Program-made: the position numbers and the translations under genes
Shown: piece by piece, positions 21,050 through 32,859 of the stretch
How positions within the stretch are numbered: position 1 is the stretch's first letter
How the letters are laid out: each line of letters opens with the position of its first letter
The notes under the pieces: generated by a model
Databases searched by the model: none
What the model was told of the DNA's origin: nothing
The model's input: the letters and a program-made list of their open reading frames with translations, nothing else
DNA from: Cryptomeria japonica
Lineage: Eukaryota; Streptophyta; Pinopsida; Cupressales; Cupressaceae
Length of the DNA stretch: 64,000 nt
Direction: 5' to 3'
Assembly (NCBI RefSeq): GCF_030272615.1
Contig: NC_081410.1
Location: forward strand, 112,020,433 to 112,084,432

Positions 21050-23923
21050 CTACAGAAAAGACTGGATAATAGGAGAAGAAGAAGGTCTCTTCTCTCTATA
21101 AAAAGAAGGAGGAGGAACTGCTCCATATAAAGAAAGAATATTTGGTTTAGGAAGAAGACCAAGTCCATCGTGACGAGGAGGTATAGGTCTACTTTTAGAA
21201 GGTTTATTAGGCATAGACATAGTCACATCCATAGGGATGGGTTGGGAATCTTCTTGAGGAAAGACATTAGTTTTATCTTTCAAAGGAAGAACTTCCTTCT
21301 CAAGAATAATAGGAATGTCAAGTTTAGGTGTTCTAGGTTCACTTAGAGATAGGATCATATCTGTTTTCCATTTTTGATAAGATTTGAAAAGATGATCACT
21401 TCGCGGAGGAAGAGATTGGAATTGTTTAGGCCAAAAATAATCAATAGGAACGCTAGAAGTTCTTTCAGCTGGTTTAAAGAGACTGTGATTGACAGTAACA
21501 ACTTCACCATTATGGGGAAATTTCAAACATTTGTGAATAGAAGAAGCAATAGCTTTCATGGAAGATAGCCAAGGATAGCCAAGCTTCACACGAAATTGTT
21601 CGGATGAAGGAATAATAGCAAAGTTCACATCAAGGGATTTGTTATGGACCTCAATAGGCAATGTAATAGAACCAATTGCAGGAGAAGAAAATGCATCAAA
21701 TAATTTCACAACCACATCTGTTTTGTCATAAATCACTTGATTCAATTGCAAAGTAAAAAGGAATTCTTCAGTAATAACATTAACCATGCATGAAGGATCA
21801 ATAAGCACTCTACGGCAAGGTGTATTCTTGACTTTTGCAACTATGTATAAAGGACCATCAGGTGCCCTAATGGTTTCACTAGAATCAAATGTGATGGAAG
21901 ATTCTTTAGGGTTTTCTTGCTGCTCTACAAAGTTAATCACATTCGGAGTCATAGACACAAGACCATCAGATGAGAGAGAGGAATCATTAGTCTCAATCAC
22001 ATTAGAGGAATGAGAAGGTAATGGATCAGTGAAAATCTGAAGATTTTGGTTAGGAGGAGCTACAGATGTATTGCCTTTATCATTCACTCCAGAAACAGAG
22101 ATAGTATTATTATCAATCAAATCTTGAATTTTACCCTTTAAAGAAAAACATTTTTCAGTATCATGCCCAGGCTGACGATGAAATTGACAAAAAGATTTGT
22201 TATCAAAATAAGGTGAAGTAATCTTTGCAGGATCAATTTGCCTTATAGGAGGAAGAGTAAGCACATTTTGTTCCAATAACTTATTCATAATACTATGCAA
22301 TGATTCATTCAAAGGAGTATACTTTCTTTCTTTCTTGAAAAATTTAGAAATAGGAGGCACACCTGATGCTGCATTCACATTGTTGTTGATGATGTTTTCA
22401 TTGAATTTGATGGAATCTCTGTTCGGTTTAAACTTCCCAAATGGTTGTTGACTGCTATCACCCTTATCACTCGGAGCCATAGGATGTGATTGTTCCATTT
22501 GACTCACAGTCAGTTGATAATTGTGAAGAGTTGCACACAACTGTTGGAAAGAAGTAAACTCAGAAAACAGAAGTTTGTCTCGAATATCTTTTTGTAAATT
22601 AGAAATAAAGATTCTTTGAATATCATTATCAGGCATTGGAAAAGAAATTTGAGCATACAAATGCTTATATCTACCAATGAAATCAGTCACTTTTTCTTTA
22701 ACATCTTGTTTACAATGCATTAAATCAATCAAAGTAACTTTAGGACTTATATTGTTTTGAAATTGTTGAATGAAAGCATTTGCAAGTTGTTCGAAAGAAG
22801 TAATAGAATAAGAAGGCAATGAGCAATACCATTGTAGGGCTTTGTCTCTTAATGTTCTAGTAAACAGTTTTGCAAGCAACCTTTGGTTATAAGCAAAATC
22901 GGTACAAATTGTTTGAAAAGTCTTAACATGTGTTAGAGGATCACCTTTACCATTATAAAGCTCCAAATGTGGGATTTCAACATGTTTAGGAGGGATAGCT
23001 CGAACAATGTCAAGAGAAAGTGGGCTCGCAACATCAAATGTGGGCACACTAAACTTAGATTGATTCATAGAGGCAATTTGTTGCTGTAAAGAAGAGACAG
23101 TTTGTGCAAGATTGTTAATGGTCGCTTCAGTCGAAGAATTCATATTAGATGTGTTAGATTGAGATGGAGGTGTTATGTTATTGAAAGAAGGTAAAGAGTA
23201 AGGTGGTGGGACTCTATGATAGTTAGTCATAGGAGATGATTGGACAGGAGGAACACTACAAGGAGGAATGGAATAGTTAAATGAATTGCCCCCTTGCATC
23301 ATGTTCATTTGCGAAGATGTAATAGGAACACTCATTGAAGGAGTGAATGAAGAAATCGGATTGAATGAAGGAAGAGGGTTAATTGAAGAGGAAGGATTGC
23401 CCCCATGACTGGTGATCACAGGAGGAATGTCTTGTGTAGAAGTAGCCATTATGTTTGATGTAAAGGTAGGTATGCTAGCAATAGGAGTCGTCAAAGGAAT
23501 AGAATGATTGACTTGAGTAGGAGGTTGTGTATAACCCAAAGTTTCAGCACAACTCGTCATAGGCATCACATTCGAATCCACAATGTGTGCAATACCACGC
23601 AAAATATCAATTCCATTCTTATCACTTTGAAGCATACGTTTTAGACCCTCAATTAAAGGAAGAGCTTGACTATCAGGGTATTCTTGAGACATCCATTGTC
23701 GAAAATCGTCAAATTGGTTATCCAATTTCGAAAGTTGTTCTTCAGAAACCTCATGGAGAGCTTCTTCATCATTAGGAGGATTAGAGGAATTACCCATGTC
23801 CTCGTTAAAAAGGCTATTCAAATTAGGTTCCATCTCCTCAGTAATTAAACCTCGGAAAGACTTAATTCTACGGCTTCGTCTAACGGGAATAGTGTAAGTA
23901 GGGCTTATTGTTGTAAAACTCAT
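21050..23923 (-). CDS. Gag-protease polyprotein of element D (957 codons, open)
   Basis: The longest uninterrupted frame in the window. Residues 1-300 are low-complexity and rich in Ser, Pro, Asn and Thr. The gag domain lies at about 310-500 (VEIPHLELYNGKGDPLTHVK, LAKLFTRTLRDKALQWY, FEQLANAFIQQF). A Tat-type zinc motif CQFHRQPGHDTEKC is at about 590. A protease-like domain at about 690-790 has VLIDPSCMVNVITEEF where D-S/T-G is expected: Asp kept, Gly missing. The second box (VKLGYPWLSSMKA) is recognisable. The frame ends shortly after, and no RT or integrase follows. This is either a gag-protease frame separated from pol and now truncated, or a non-autonomous element. Confidence 0.88.
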   Translation of the reverse strand: MSFTTISPTYTIPVRRSRRIKSFRGLITEEMEPNLNSLFNEDMGNSSNPPNDEEALHEVSEEQLSKLDNQFDDFRQWMSQEYPDSQALPLIEGLKRMLQSDKNGIDILRGIAHIVDSNVMPMTSCAETLGYTQPPTQVNHSIPLTTPIASIPTFTSNIMATSTQDIPPVITSHGGNPSSSINPLPSFNPISSFTPSMSVPITSSQMNMMQGGNSFNYSIPPCSVPPVQSSPMTNYHRVPPPYSLPSFNNITPPSQSNTSNMNSSTEATINNLAQTVSSLQQQIASMNQSKFSVPTFDVASPLSLDIVRAIPPKHVEIPHLELYNGKGDPLTHVKTFQTICTDFAYNQRLLAKLFTRTLRDKALQWYCSLPSYSITSFEQLANAFIQQFQNNISPKVTLIDLMHCKQDVKEKVTDFIGRYKHLYAQISFPMPDNDIQRIFISNLQKDIRDKLLFSEFTSFQQLCATLHNYQLTVSQMEQSHPMAPSDKGDSSQQPFGKFKPNRDSIKFNENIINNNVNAASGVPPISKFFKKERKYTPLNESLHSIMNKLLEQNVLTLPPIRQIDPAKITSPYFDNKSFCQFHRQPGHDTEKCFSLKGKIQDLIDNNTISVSGVNDKGNTSVAPPNQNLQIFTDPLPSHSSNVIETNDSSLSSDGLVSMTPNVINFVEQQENPKESSITFDSSETIRAPDGPLYIVAKVKNTPCRRVLIDPSCMVNVITEEFLFTLQLNQVIYDKTDVVVKLFDAFSSPAIGSITLPIEVHNKSLDVNFAIIPSSEQFRVKLGYPWLSSMKAIASSIHKCLKFPHNGEVVTVNHSLFKPAERTSSVPIDYFWPKQFQSLPPRSDHLFKSYQKWKTDMILSLSEPRTPKLDIPIILEKEVLPLKDKTNVFPQEDSQPIPMDVTMSMPNKPSKSRPIPPRHDGLGLLPKPNILSLYGAVPPPSFYREKRPSSSPIIQSFL

Positions 23924-25081
23924 GCACTAGAAGAGAGAGAAAATTTTGTTTTTAGAGGTAGCAATTTTCAGTAAAATCAGCCAATCTTCTGGATTTAAGC
24001 TGTTAAATACAATCAGGACAATCTCCCGAAATTTCGGAAAAAATGTCCGGGACCGTGGCACTCGGAGTGCAATACGGTCCTTGCAACTTTTTTCGAAATT
24101 TGCAGGGATGAAAGTTATGATGATTTTAGAGCTAATCTGAAAAAATTGAGTGATTTTATGATCTGTAGATAGGCCAAATTAAAGTTGCAATCTCGAAATT
24201 GAACCCTACCAAGATTGTCAAAAAATGCAAAATTTGAATTTTGAAAAAGAGAGGGAAACTGAAATTTTGAATTTTATGATTTTAGAGGGAATGCCAAAAG
24301 CAATGCAAATTTTGAAATTTGAAAATTGACTCAATTTCACGCAAAATTCAATTTTGAAAGCGGAAATTAAAGTTGTTGTAATTAAGCACTTAATTGCAAA
24401 AGTCACAAATTGCAAGAATTTGAATAAAGCACTGAAATTTCGAATGAATGCAAACACACTTTTTAGATTTAGGACAGTAAGAATACAATTTTGACACAAA
24501 TTTTCAATTTCAATGATTTTTGAATGTTTAGAAGCCTTAATCCAAGCAATCACAAGACCAATTTTGACTTTAATTTTGAAAGTGCTATAATTGATAAAAT
24601 CAGCCAAAATTATGGATTTTAGCAGGAAAATACAGTAAGATCTAGCTCCCGAAATTTCGGAAAAAATGTCGGGGACGATGGCGCTCGGAGTGCACACGGT
24701 CCTCGCAACTTTTTTCCAAATTTTCAGGGATGAAAGATATTGTGATTTTATTGCGGAATCCAAAGTTACAGCTGATTTGGAGATGTTTTGATCAGTAAAA
24801 TTGTTGGACAAAGGTTGAATCAAGAGGGTTTCAAAAATTAGGGTTTTGACACTTAACCACTTAATTTTCAAAATTAAAGCATAGATATGAATTGATAATT
24901 TGTAATAGAAGGGCAGATCTGAAACAAGCATTAATAATTAAACATTTCACAAGCTTAATTACTAAAAAGAAAATTTAGGGTTTTTATGCAATCAACCTCT
25001 AAAATTTTGCAAAAGATCAAACATGGAAATGTAATCAAGGAATCAATTTTCAGATCTAATCATGAAAAATCAGAAAGGATG
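23924..25081 (-). promoter_or_regulatory. Leader of element D with duplicated hairpin block
   Basis: Untranslated region between primer-binding site and gag. A block of about 110 bp is present twice (about 24021-24125 and 24648-24755). Each starts with the palindrome CCGAAATTTCGG and then has a GGAC...GGTCC stem; the first is GGACCGT / ACGGTCC at 24050-24080 with inner arms GCACTC / GAGTGC. The rest is AT-rich. Related stems occur in the family LTR. Confidence 0.6.
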
Positions 25082-25099
25082 TTCACGTCGGGTTCACCA
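25082..25099 (-). other. Primer-binding site of element D
   Basis: On the minus strand TGGTGAACCCGACGTGAA follows the LTR end (...GCTTTACA) after three bases. It begins with TGG as required for a tRNA 3' end complement; I do not assign the tRNA. It fixes element D on the minus strand. Confidence 0.7.
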
Positions 25100-25102
25100 A
25101 AA

Positions 25103-26285
25103 TGTAAAGCGGAAAATCGGTCGAACCCTAGTTGCTCTCCCCTCTTCCAACTCCAAGGAGAGAGAAGGGAGGTTGCTAGGGTTGATGGTTTTCGCTTGGG
25201 AGACTTTACATTCAAAAGAGGGGTTGAAACCCACAAGATCCAATCCCACGCAATGCAAGATTGGATGCTAAATGAGTTTCAAGGGTTAAGACAGCAAGGC
25301 TACCCTCTTTTGTAAAGAATGTTGATAGGAGAATCAAGCTAGGAATGCATAGAAAGTGACAAAGATTCGCTTATAAACTGAGTAAGGGATATAGGATGAA
25401 GCTGCGGACCTGGAATTAGCAGTAAAATGTCGATACGGCGCTGTCCTGCAAATTTGAGTGAAAGTTGTCAGGACGATGGCGCCCGAGCGCCACGGTCCTC
25501 CGAAAAATCCGCGAAACGAAGGGGGATCTGTTCGTCTCTGCACAAGGATTCCAGATCTTCAATTTCAGCCGCGTACCTGCAACCTACACACAGAAAAGCG
25601 AAGACGATTGGGGGGTTAGGGATTAGGGGTTTGCCTTTAGGTCAAACCCCAGTTTTGGAATTAACCAAGAAATGAGCAATGCTGTAAAATGTAAATGTCT
25701 GTAATGTAAAACAAGTACTAATACCTTGTTGTAAGGATGTTTGTATCCTTATGTGCGAAGGTATAGATGTTGTATGTTGTATGTAGTAAGTGATCTCCTC
25801 TTCAATGGTTGAATCCTTGTCTTGAATGCAACACTTAGCCTTGAATGGAGACTTAGAAGGAATGCTTGAATGCTTGAATGTTTTAATGCTTGAGTATAGT
25901 TTCCACGCTTTTTCCGTCATATCATCTCATGTCCAAATGAGAGAGGAAAATATAGTTTATATACTTGCCAATTAGGGTTAATAGACTGATTTTTCCGACC
26001 TTAGGCCGACCAGGAAAGTTTATTTTCCAATTTGCAAACAAAAAGACCCGAAGTCCCATAGGAGACTGGGCCCAAAATAGGGCCAGGGACCAGGGCGCTG
26101 GGCGCTCTGGTCCCACCTCCCGGGACAGCAGGGTGCAAAGGAGGTTCAGGCCAGGGTGCTTGAAAATGCAGTTTTTGGTGTCGTGGACAAGTTTCGGGGT
26201 CTCCATTCAGGTTCGGTGTTGCGTCGCCATCGTGAAGACCGAAATGCAGTCGAAATTGCAAGTGTCGCAATTTTAGGACGCTACA
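25103..26285 (-). mobile_element. 5' LTR of element D
   Basis: Starts TGTAAAGCGG and ends GACGCTACA, 1183 bp; closely similar to the solo LTR at 7881-9121, with one fewer hairpin unit. The primer-binding site and leader adjoin the left side. The right side abuts the ORF1 remnant of element F. The flanks (CAAAA and ACTAT) do not match, as expected when the left flank is internal to the element. No 3' LTR of this copy is visible in the window. Confidence 0.88.
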
Positions 26286-28430
26286 ACTATGTAGAAGATA
26301 TTTGGATAGACTGTAAAATGGAAGAGGATATTAGAAAGCTTGATTATTGTCGTCTCACTGTTGAGAAAATTGAGAACCTAAATCTTGTTGATATTCTAAA
26401 GGATCTTGAGGATGATGGAAATATTTTGGATCCAGTGTATGAAAAGAATAAGATTGTAGATTCACCACTTCCTCTCTTTCAGTGGTCATAGAAGGAAATG
26501 ACTTCAATAAGGGCTAGGTTCCAAAATATTCTTGCCAATACTAATGTCTAGTTAAACATAAAGGAATTCAATTGAAGCCATTATAGACTAGATCAGAAGA
26601 TGATACTACAGGACCAATGGGAAAGATTTCTGAGTTGAGGACCAAGAACAAGTAGGATTCAATGACTCTAAAGGCTTCCAAATTCAAGTTTACCATTGGA
26701 AAAGGGAAAGATAGGAGTCAAGGGGAATCATTATCTTAAGATACTAAGATAAAAGAAGAAGATAAGGATTGCTTGAGGAGGAGCCACAAGAAGAAGAAGA
26801 AGAAGAAGAAGAAGAATCATAGAAAAAGAAAGAGGAAGAGTATGATGAGGAGGGGTTACCTAAAATTCCTAGTACTTCCCAGTTTGAAAGGACACAAGAA
26901 ACCATCCCTCCCACATCTAATGATGCTCAAGGTATAAATCCTCCCCTGGATTCTATTTCCAATCCCATTCCTTTTGGTTCCACTATTTCATGTGCTTCTG
27001 GTACTCCTAATGTAGTGATCCATAAAATTCCTTCCACAACAACCATTGAGTCAGCCTTAGACACTCCACAAGATAATATTAAAAATGTGTTTCTCCCAAA
27101 TTTGTTCAAAGTGTCTATTTCTATGTTAGAAGATATTGATAGGTTCATGTAAGAGACTGAACTTGCACCCAAAGTTTCAATCACAAAGAACCTACCTACA
27201 ATTGTGACTACAAGTGTACAAAATAAAGAACTTTCATCTTAGATATTAACCACAGGAGTTGAAGATGACACACCTTTACCACTCTGGTTGGTCTCTAATA
27301 CTCCCAAGAGGAAGAATCAAGCCATCTCCCCATATAAATTTGACTTCAGCCAGCTATTGTCAAACCCAAGGTTAAAAGAAGGCTAAAATTTGTCTAGGGT
27401 TAAAGTGGATAAATCAAAGAACAAGTATGTTGAACTTGCAGTGACTCCTCCAGACATAGATATTCACAAGATTCAAGCCACATATTATGTCATTAAAATA
27501 ATTTAGGAAAAAAAACTCATGAAGGAACTGTAGAAGATGTTCATACATATTTTGATAATCTTGTAGCAAGGTATAATGAAGAGAAAGTAAAAAAGGATAA
27601 GCTTAAGAAACAAGTGGAACAACTCACCACTGTGTTGATTCAGATAACAAAGTCTTCAAAGATAGTTGAGCCAATGACCTCATCAGTTGATGAGCAAGTC
27701 ATCAAACATGTTGAACAGGTTACTTCATGAGGGAGATCAGTGGGTTAATGGATGGACATAATTTTGAGTCATGGAACACATCTTCTATTATCTGTAGTTA
27801 CATTGATTAACAATTTGGAGGGTGTTAAGTCTGATGTAGATAAAACATTGGATTTGTTTTCACAGGAATCAGAGACACAAGAGAAGGACTTCAACTCATG
27901 GTTGAAGTTAGAATATTTTCAATTATATGTTCTGATTGATAATGGAGTGCTCCCTTCAATAGAAATGTAAATTTAACAAAGGGAAGAATTAGAACATCAG
28001 ATGAACTCTCTGGAAATGTTCATTAAGGATATGCAAAAGGCACAAAAAGAATGTAATGACAAAAGGAAGTAAATCATTGAAAAAGTATCAGAAATTCCTT
28101 GTACATTCCTTGATGAGAATCAAAAGCCTCTTCATGAAGATGTTACCATCAAATAATTCATCTTGCTTGTTGGAGAAGAGGTTGATAAACAAATAATTCT
28201 CTATATCTTCAACTTATCAATTGATAGATATTCAAGTTAATATGGACAACTTGGCTTCTCTTCTGAAGAAACACAAAAGATGTTATGTTGGCATTGGAGA
28301 TTCTATCACTTGGGTCAAAGTTATCACGAGTCATACTCAAGGACCTTGTGAAAAACAAATAAATATTGACCAACAAAAAATTGAATAATTCATGAAACAA
28401 GATCATAATGGAGTGTCTGATGATATTTAG
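26286..28430 (+). pseudogene. ORF1 remnant of element F
   Basis: Plus-strand coding remnant with many stops. The first block (DILKDLEDDGNILDPVYEK, near 26395) matches the ORF1 block of element A near 13380, and PLPLFQWS matches the PLSPVKWS that follows it. A GAA run at 26790-26830 encodes an acidic or basic coil depending on frame. A lysine patch and FTIGKGKDRS echo the FGKKKRK region of A. The N-terminal third is missing, replaced by the D LTR at 26285. In-frame stops occur throughout, so this is a fossil. Confidence 0.6.
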
Positions 28431-29489
28431 TAGTTTTACATTTCTGAAGTTGTAGGTGCATTTTCGTAATTAGTATTCAATACTTCGAGTGTCATTTTGT
28501 ATTTATATTTTTGCATCTAGAATATGCACAAGTTCTAAGTCAAGTAGCACTCATTTTTTAAAGTCATAGTTTGTTGTAGCTTTCCTAAATTATCTCTTTG
28601 CCCCTCTCCTATATATATGAGGATTCTCATTTTAATTATCATCTTTAATTTTAGGCAACGAAACTCTATCGAAGTGAAGAGCAAAGTGAAACTTTGAGTT
28701 CATATTTTTAGTTTACAAACTTGATCAAATAAGAAAACATCTTTGGTATCCAGACTTTGTGTTGGATTCATTGTGGTTTCTAGTGAGAGCGTTCTTACGT
28801 CATTCTTACTGTAAAACCTTGTTTTGATTGAGTAAAAGCATTGTGTAGAAGTGTTGTTAAAGAGTGGAAAAAATCTTGTTTTGTAAACTTTGTGTTACAT
28901 CTCAACATTTGTGAGGTAGAATTATTACAGGTATAACCATTTAAAGACTTTGAGCTTTACTTTGTTGTCATAGATAAAATTGTAAGCCGATATCAATACA
29001 AAGAATTTGTGCTTTGTCTTGTTATCTTGGAAAGTTCATTTTTGGGTTACAAAAGTTATCGGTTAAAGGTTGATAGGATTATAGTGTTCTGGATACTTTG
29101 AGCTCAAGTGTTATTTTCTTGTCCCAAGGAAGCAATAGAAGACTTTGTGCTTTCACAAAAAACTTTGTTTCTTGTTATTTGTATTTTTCATTAGTGTACT
29201 TTAAATTATTCCATAGTAACTTTGAAGTTATTTAAATCATTATTGCTCTCAATTATAACTTCTTTTTTGAAAAAAGAGAAAAGAATAACATCTATTCTGA
29301 AAAGAGAATAAGATGATGTATCACCCAATTTTAGATTACGATTCATAGTTAGAGTTTTTTTCTAAGTAAAGAAGAGTAAAAATCTAAGGGGGAGACATCC
29401 CTTATAACTAGGAGAGATTTAATCTCATGTATTGTGGTTGAAACCATAATTTTATGAACTTCCCCAGTTTACAAAATTTTCAACTAACA
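28431..29489 (+). mobile_element. LTR end (promoter, R and U5 side) of element F
   Basis: Non-coding stretch between the ORF1 remnant and the primer-binding site. A TATA candidate, CTATATATATGAGG, lies at 28609-28622. The stretch ends in ACTAACA at 29489, a CA terminus directly before the primer-binding site. The left boundary of the LTR is not visible; by comparison with A it could include ORF1. Confidence 0.5.
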
Positions 29490-29494
29490 GTTTT

Positions 29495-29513
29495 TGGCGA
29501 CTATGCTAGGGAG
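29495..29513 (+). other. Primer-binding site of element F
   Basis: TGGCGACTATGCTAGGGAG follows the CA end after five bases. TGGCGACT suits the 3' end of a tRNA-Arg type primer, as reported for Ogre-like elements; the assignment is tentative. Confidence 0.6.
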
Positions 29514-29639
29514 AACACACAACCAAGTACCTCAAGTTTTTGGTTGTAGTATATTGGTGTTCTTATTATTGATATTATACTTCCACCTTTCCTCTTCTAC
29601 TTGTTTCTAAAGCTTCTAATCTAGCTAGTCCAAGTTATA

Positions 29640-30590
29640 CTCGTGGCAGTTAAAATCAAGGTATCATCGATCCTGTTTTTGAGTTGCTACAAAAGAATAA
29701 CTTTGATTATTTCTCTTCCAAATTAGTATTTACAATGTACAATAATTATTCCTCCTACGAGTGAGAGATCACTTATTCCTATCAAAACGTCTAGTGCTCC
29801 AAGATCCTTGGTGTTATCACAAGCTCAAAGGTTTGTTATTCCAGCTTTTCAACTGGTGATTATGGTCGTACGAGGTGGTCAACCTTCTCAAGGTCTATGG
29901 GGAAATTTTTTTGGTCCCCTCAATTCACCTCTTCCACTTCATCCACTTCCACAAGGTTCTAGGAAGAATATTCCTAAATTATATATACATGGAAAAGAGC
30001 ACCCCGATGAGCATGTTGCTACTTTTTACATCACATGCAGTGTTCTCAAGGTTGAACATGAAGATGTTTCAGTAAGATTGTTCATTGAAACATTACAAGG
30101 TACAATTGTTGATTGGTTCTATCACTTAGCACCACATAGCATCACTAATTGGGATACCCTCAAAACTCATTTTGAGGCAAGATTTAAACCAATTGAAGAT
30201 TCTCATGCCCTTCTGGCACAACTGAAATAGATGAAGAAGGAACCTCGTGAGCCTATGCGTGATTTTATTGCGAATCTCAACAAATTGCAGAACGACATTC
30301 CCACAATTTCTCAACGAACTAGTGAGAATATTAAGGATTTATTTGTTAACTCCCAGTTGCCAGAAGTGAGTTTATGGTTGAGGAGAGAATCTATGAGAGA
30401 TTTGGTGCATGCACAGACTCTGGCGATTGAAGTTGGAGATGATCTTATTCTTGCTGGTAATATCAAGAAAGATCCATACAAGTCTAAAATTTCTTCCATG
30501 TCAGCTAAGTCAACTTTGTCAAGCACTATTGATCCTATGGTGCAAAGGTTAGCAAATGAGATTCTTGCCCTTAAGAAGTAGATTTCTTAT
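29640..30590 (+). pseudogene. Gag of element F
   Basis: The gag domain is at 29808-30581 in two pieces split by a TAG at 30228. Landmarks are IPKLYIHGKEHPDEHVATF, VRLFIETLQGTIVDWFYHLA and WDTLKTHFEARFKPIE, then REPMRDFIANLNKLQNDIP. It has the same family layout as element A gag. No zinc motif was found before the protease. Confidence 0.8.
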
Positions 30591-31080
30591 AATTCATTCT
30601 CTACTCCATACAAAGATATTCCAAGGAGGACTTACCCAAATAATGTTAACAATTATGCATCCAAGAATTAGGCCAAGCTTCTGCCTCCACCTGAGAGGCT
30701 ATCTCTTGGAGCTCCACCTTCTAATTCAACAGTGGGTTACTTTGAAATAGAACAAGTGATTTTCTACCTACTAAAGAAGATGTTTCAACTCTTTTCCAAG
30801 AGCATGGAGAAAAATATTCTAAAGCAATTGATGCAAGTATTAATGTGGTTCTTACCCATTCTCAAATCAACATGATCATTCTAGAGATTATGGATAAAAG
30901 AAGGACACTCCTCGACTACCAATCACCATTGTAAATAGGATAAATCCTCTTCTAGTTTTGCCTAAAAATGTGATAGGCGATAACCAAGTAAGTGCATATG
31001 TTCTATCTCCTATTACTTAAAATGCAGTAAAATTCAATGCCACAAATCCTAAATCTCAAGTTGAAATTCCTCCATCTTCT
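30591..31080 (+). other. Degenerate linker between gag and protease of element F
   Basis: Fragments of reading frame with stops; no domain recognised. Confidence 0.4.
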
Positions 31081-31833
31081 TTGTCTAGTTCATATCAAGC
31101 CTTTGATATAACTGACCATGCTAAGAAGACTAAAATTCAAATGTCTGAAGTTGGATACTTACAAGCCAACCCTGGCCAATTTGATAGGTTAGTTAATTTT
31201 GTACAAGATAAGGACACTCGACTTGTTTCAAGTTCTTCTTGGAGTAGTCTTGTATTGTCTAAACCTAAGAATCGACCAAATAACCTTATTACCATTCCTT
31301 CTTCTATTCCAAGGAAAATAGAACCTTTTTATATTTCCTTATTAATTAATGGCTTTAAGTTAAGTAACTGTGTTATTGATTTTGGAGCCTTAGATAATGT
31401 TATGCCCCTAAACGTAGCTAATGCTCTTGGTTTAACCTTGACCAAGACTTTTGGTAACTGTTATTCCATGAAGAAAAAACAAGTGCCTCTTGTGGGGCAA
31501 TTTAAGGATGCACTATTTGCATTTGCATCCTTCCCATATAAGAAGATCAAAATGATTTTTCTAGTTGTTGATGTCCTTGCTTCATATGAGATGTTGCTAG
31601 GACGTAATTTTTGTAAAGATGTAGGAGGATTACATATGGATATGACTCAAGCCAAAATTTTGGTTAAGGGAGTCATGCAAAAACTCCTCCCTAAAAGAGA
31701 AATTAAATATATTGTAGTTAAATCAAGTGATCCTCACGCACAAATCTTGTTCAAATCAATAGGTATGAGAAACTATTATCCATACATTGATGAGGTTTCT
31801 AAATTTGTTGAAGATTGGATAGAGGTTTTTTGA
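31081..31833 (+). pseudogene. Protease of element F
   Basis: Open for 250 codons, with no ATG visible at its start. The active-site box reads CVIDFGALDNVMPLNVANAL, where A has CLVDSGASGNVMP: the catalytic Asp and Gly are kept but the middle residue is Phe. The second box is YEMLLGRNFCKDVGGLHMD. The open frame and similarity to A indicate the same family. Followed by the RNase H-like domain. Confidence 0.8.
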
Positions 31834-31956
31834 GTCAGAGATATCCGAATCTTCCAATATTACTAATAGTGATAAGTCTAGTACCCCATGCATATAAGAT
31901 ACTGACAAATTTATTGATGCTTATGAAGATAATCTAGTTCCAATAAATCTTTTGTT

Positions 31957-32545
31957 ATGGTTGGTAGAGGTGAGGGTTCTTTTGACAAAGGTGATAATTC
32001 ACCTAATAAAGGTGGAAGTAATATTTGTGGTTTAGAAGATACTTCCATTGTTTCAATTGATGACATTTCTAATGATGTCTGGACCTTGGCGTTAGATGGA
32101 AGTTGTCCCTCCATCAGTTCCCATGCAGGTGTTGTTCTTATTTCTTCTCAAGGAGAAATCATTCCTTATTCCATCAAGTTGTAGTTTATCAATACAAATA
32201 ACACGACAAAATATGAGTCATTGTTATTAGGTATTGAAGTTGCACGCAAGAGAGGAATTAAAAATCTCCATGCACAAGGTGATGTTGAATTGGTAGTGTG
32301 CCAAGTCAGGATTATATATCAAACAAGGAATAATAGGCTCAAGCATTATCAAAATCTTGTTTGGGATCATTGAAGGTTTCAATGATTTCAATATCTTAGA
32401 GGTTCCCAGAGAATTCAATGACAGGGCAAATTCTCTTGCAACATTTGCTACTCTTTTTATTTTGCATAAAGATTTTAGTCAAGATAAGTATGCTATTGAG
32501 TTAGTTTCAATGCCAAGTGTTCTTGACAACTGGGATCATTGGTAA
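31957..32545 (+). pseudogene. RNase H-like domain between protease and RT (element F)
   Basis: Landmarks are WTLALDGSCPSIS (Asp), FINTNNTTKYESLLLGIEVA (Glu position), AQGDVELVVCQV (Asp) and VPREFNDRANSLATFATL. This is the archaeal/plant RNase H type and matches element A at 5034-5580, again before RT. A stop at 32182 and a frameshift near 32340 break it. Confidence 0.75.
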
Positions 32546-32859
32546 TTTTTTAATGATGATAAGAACATCATTAACTTTCTTGAAGTTAAAGACGATTTCA
32601 ATAATTTGTACTTTTAAGGCAATAATTCTTCTTCTCCAAATTCAACATCAAATAGAGAACCTAAGCAAGGTGAAGAATTCTTGTAGTTAAAGGGAACTAA
32701 AATCCCTAAGGGTTTAGTTTCACTTGAGAATTTTTTTGATAAAAATTACAATTATATAGGATATAAAAGATACAATATTGGATTAGAATATGATCCAAAA
32801 TTTGTGAATGTAGGTAATAGTTGTACTCTAAAGGAGAAAGATCAATGCATTTACTTGTT

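Noticed and set aside
24218-24931. 237-codon minus-strand frame in the D leader
   Set aside because: Low-complexity Ile/Lys/Phe/Ser composition from AT-rich DNA, no domain, and located between primer-binding site and gag; treated as leader.
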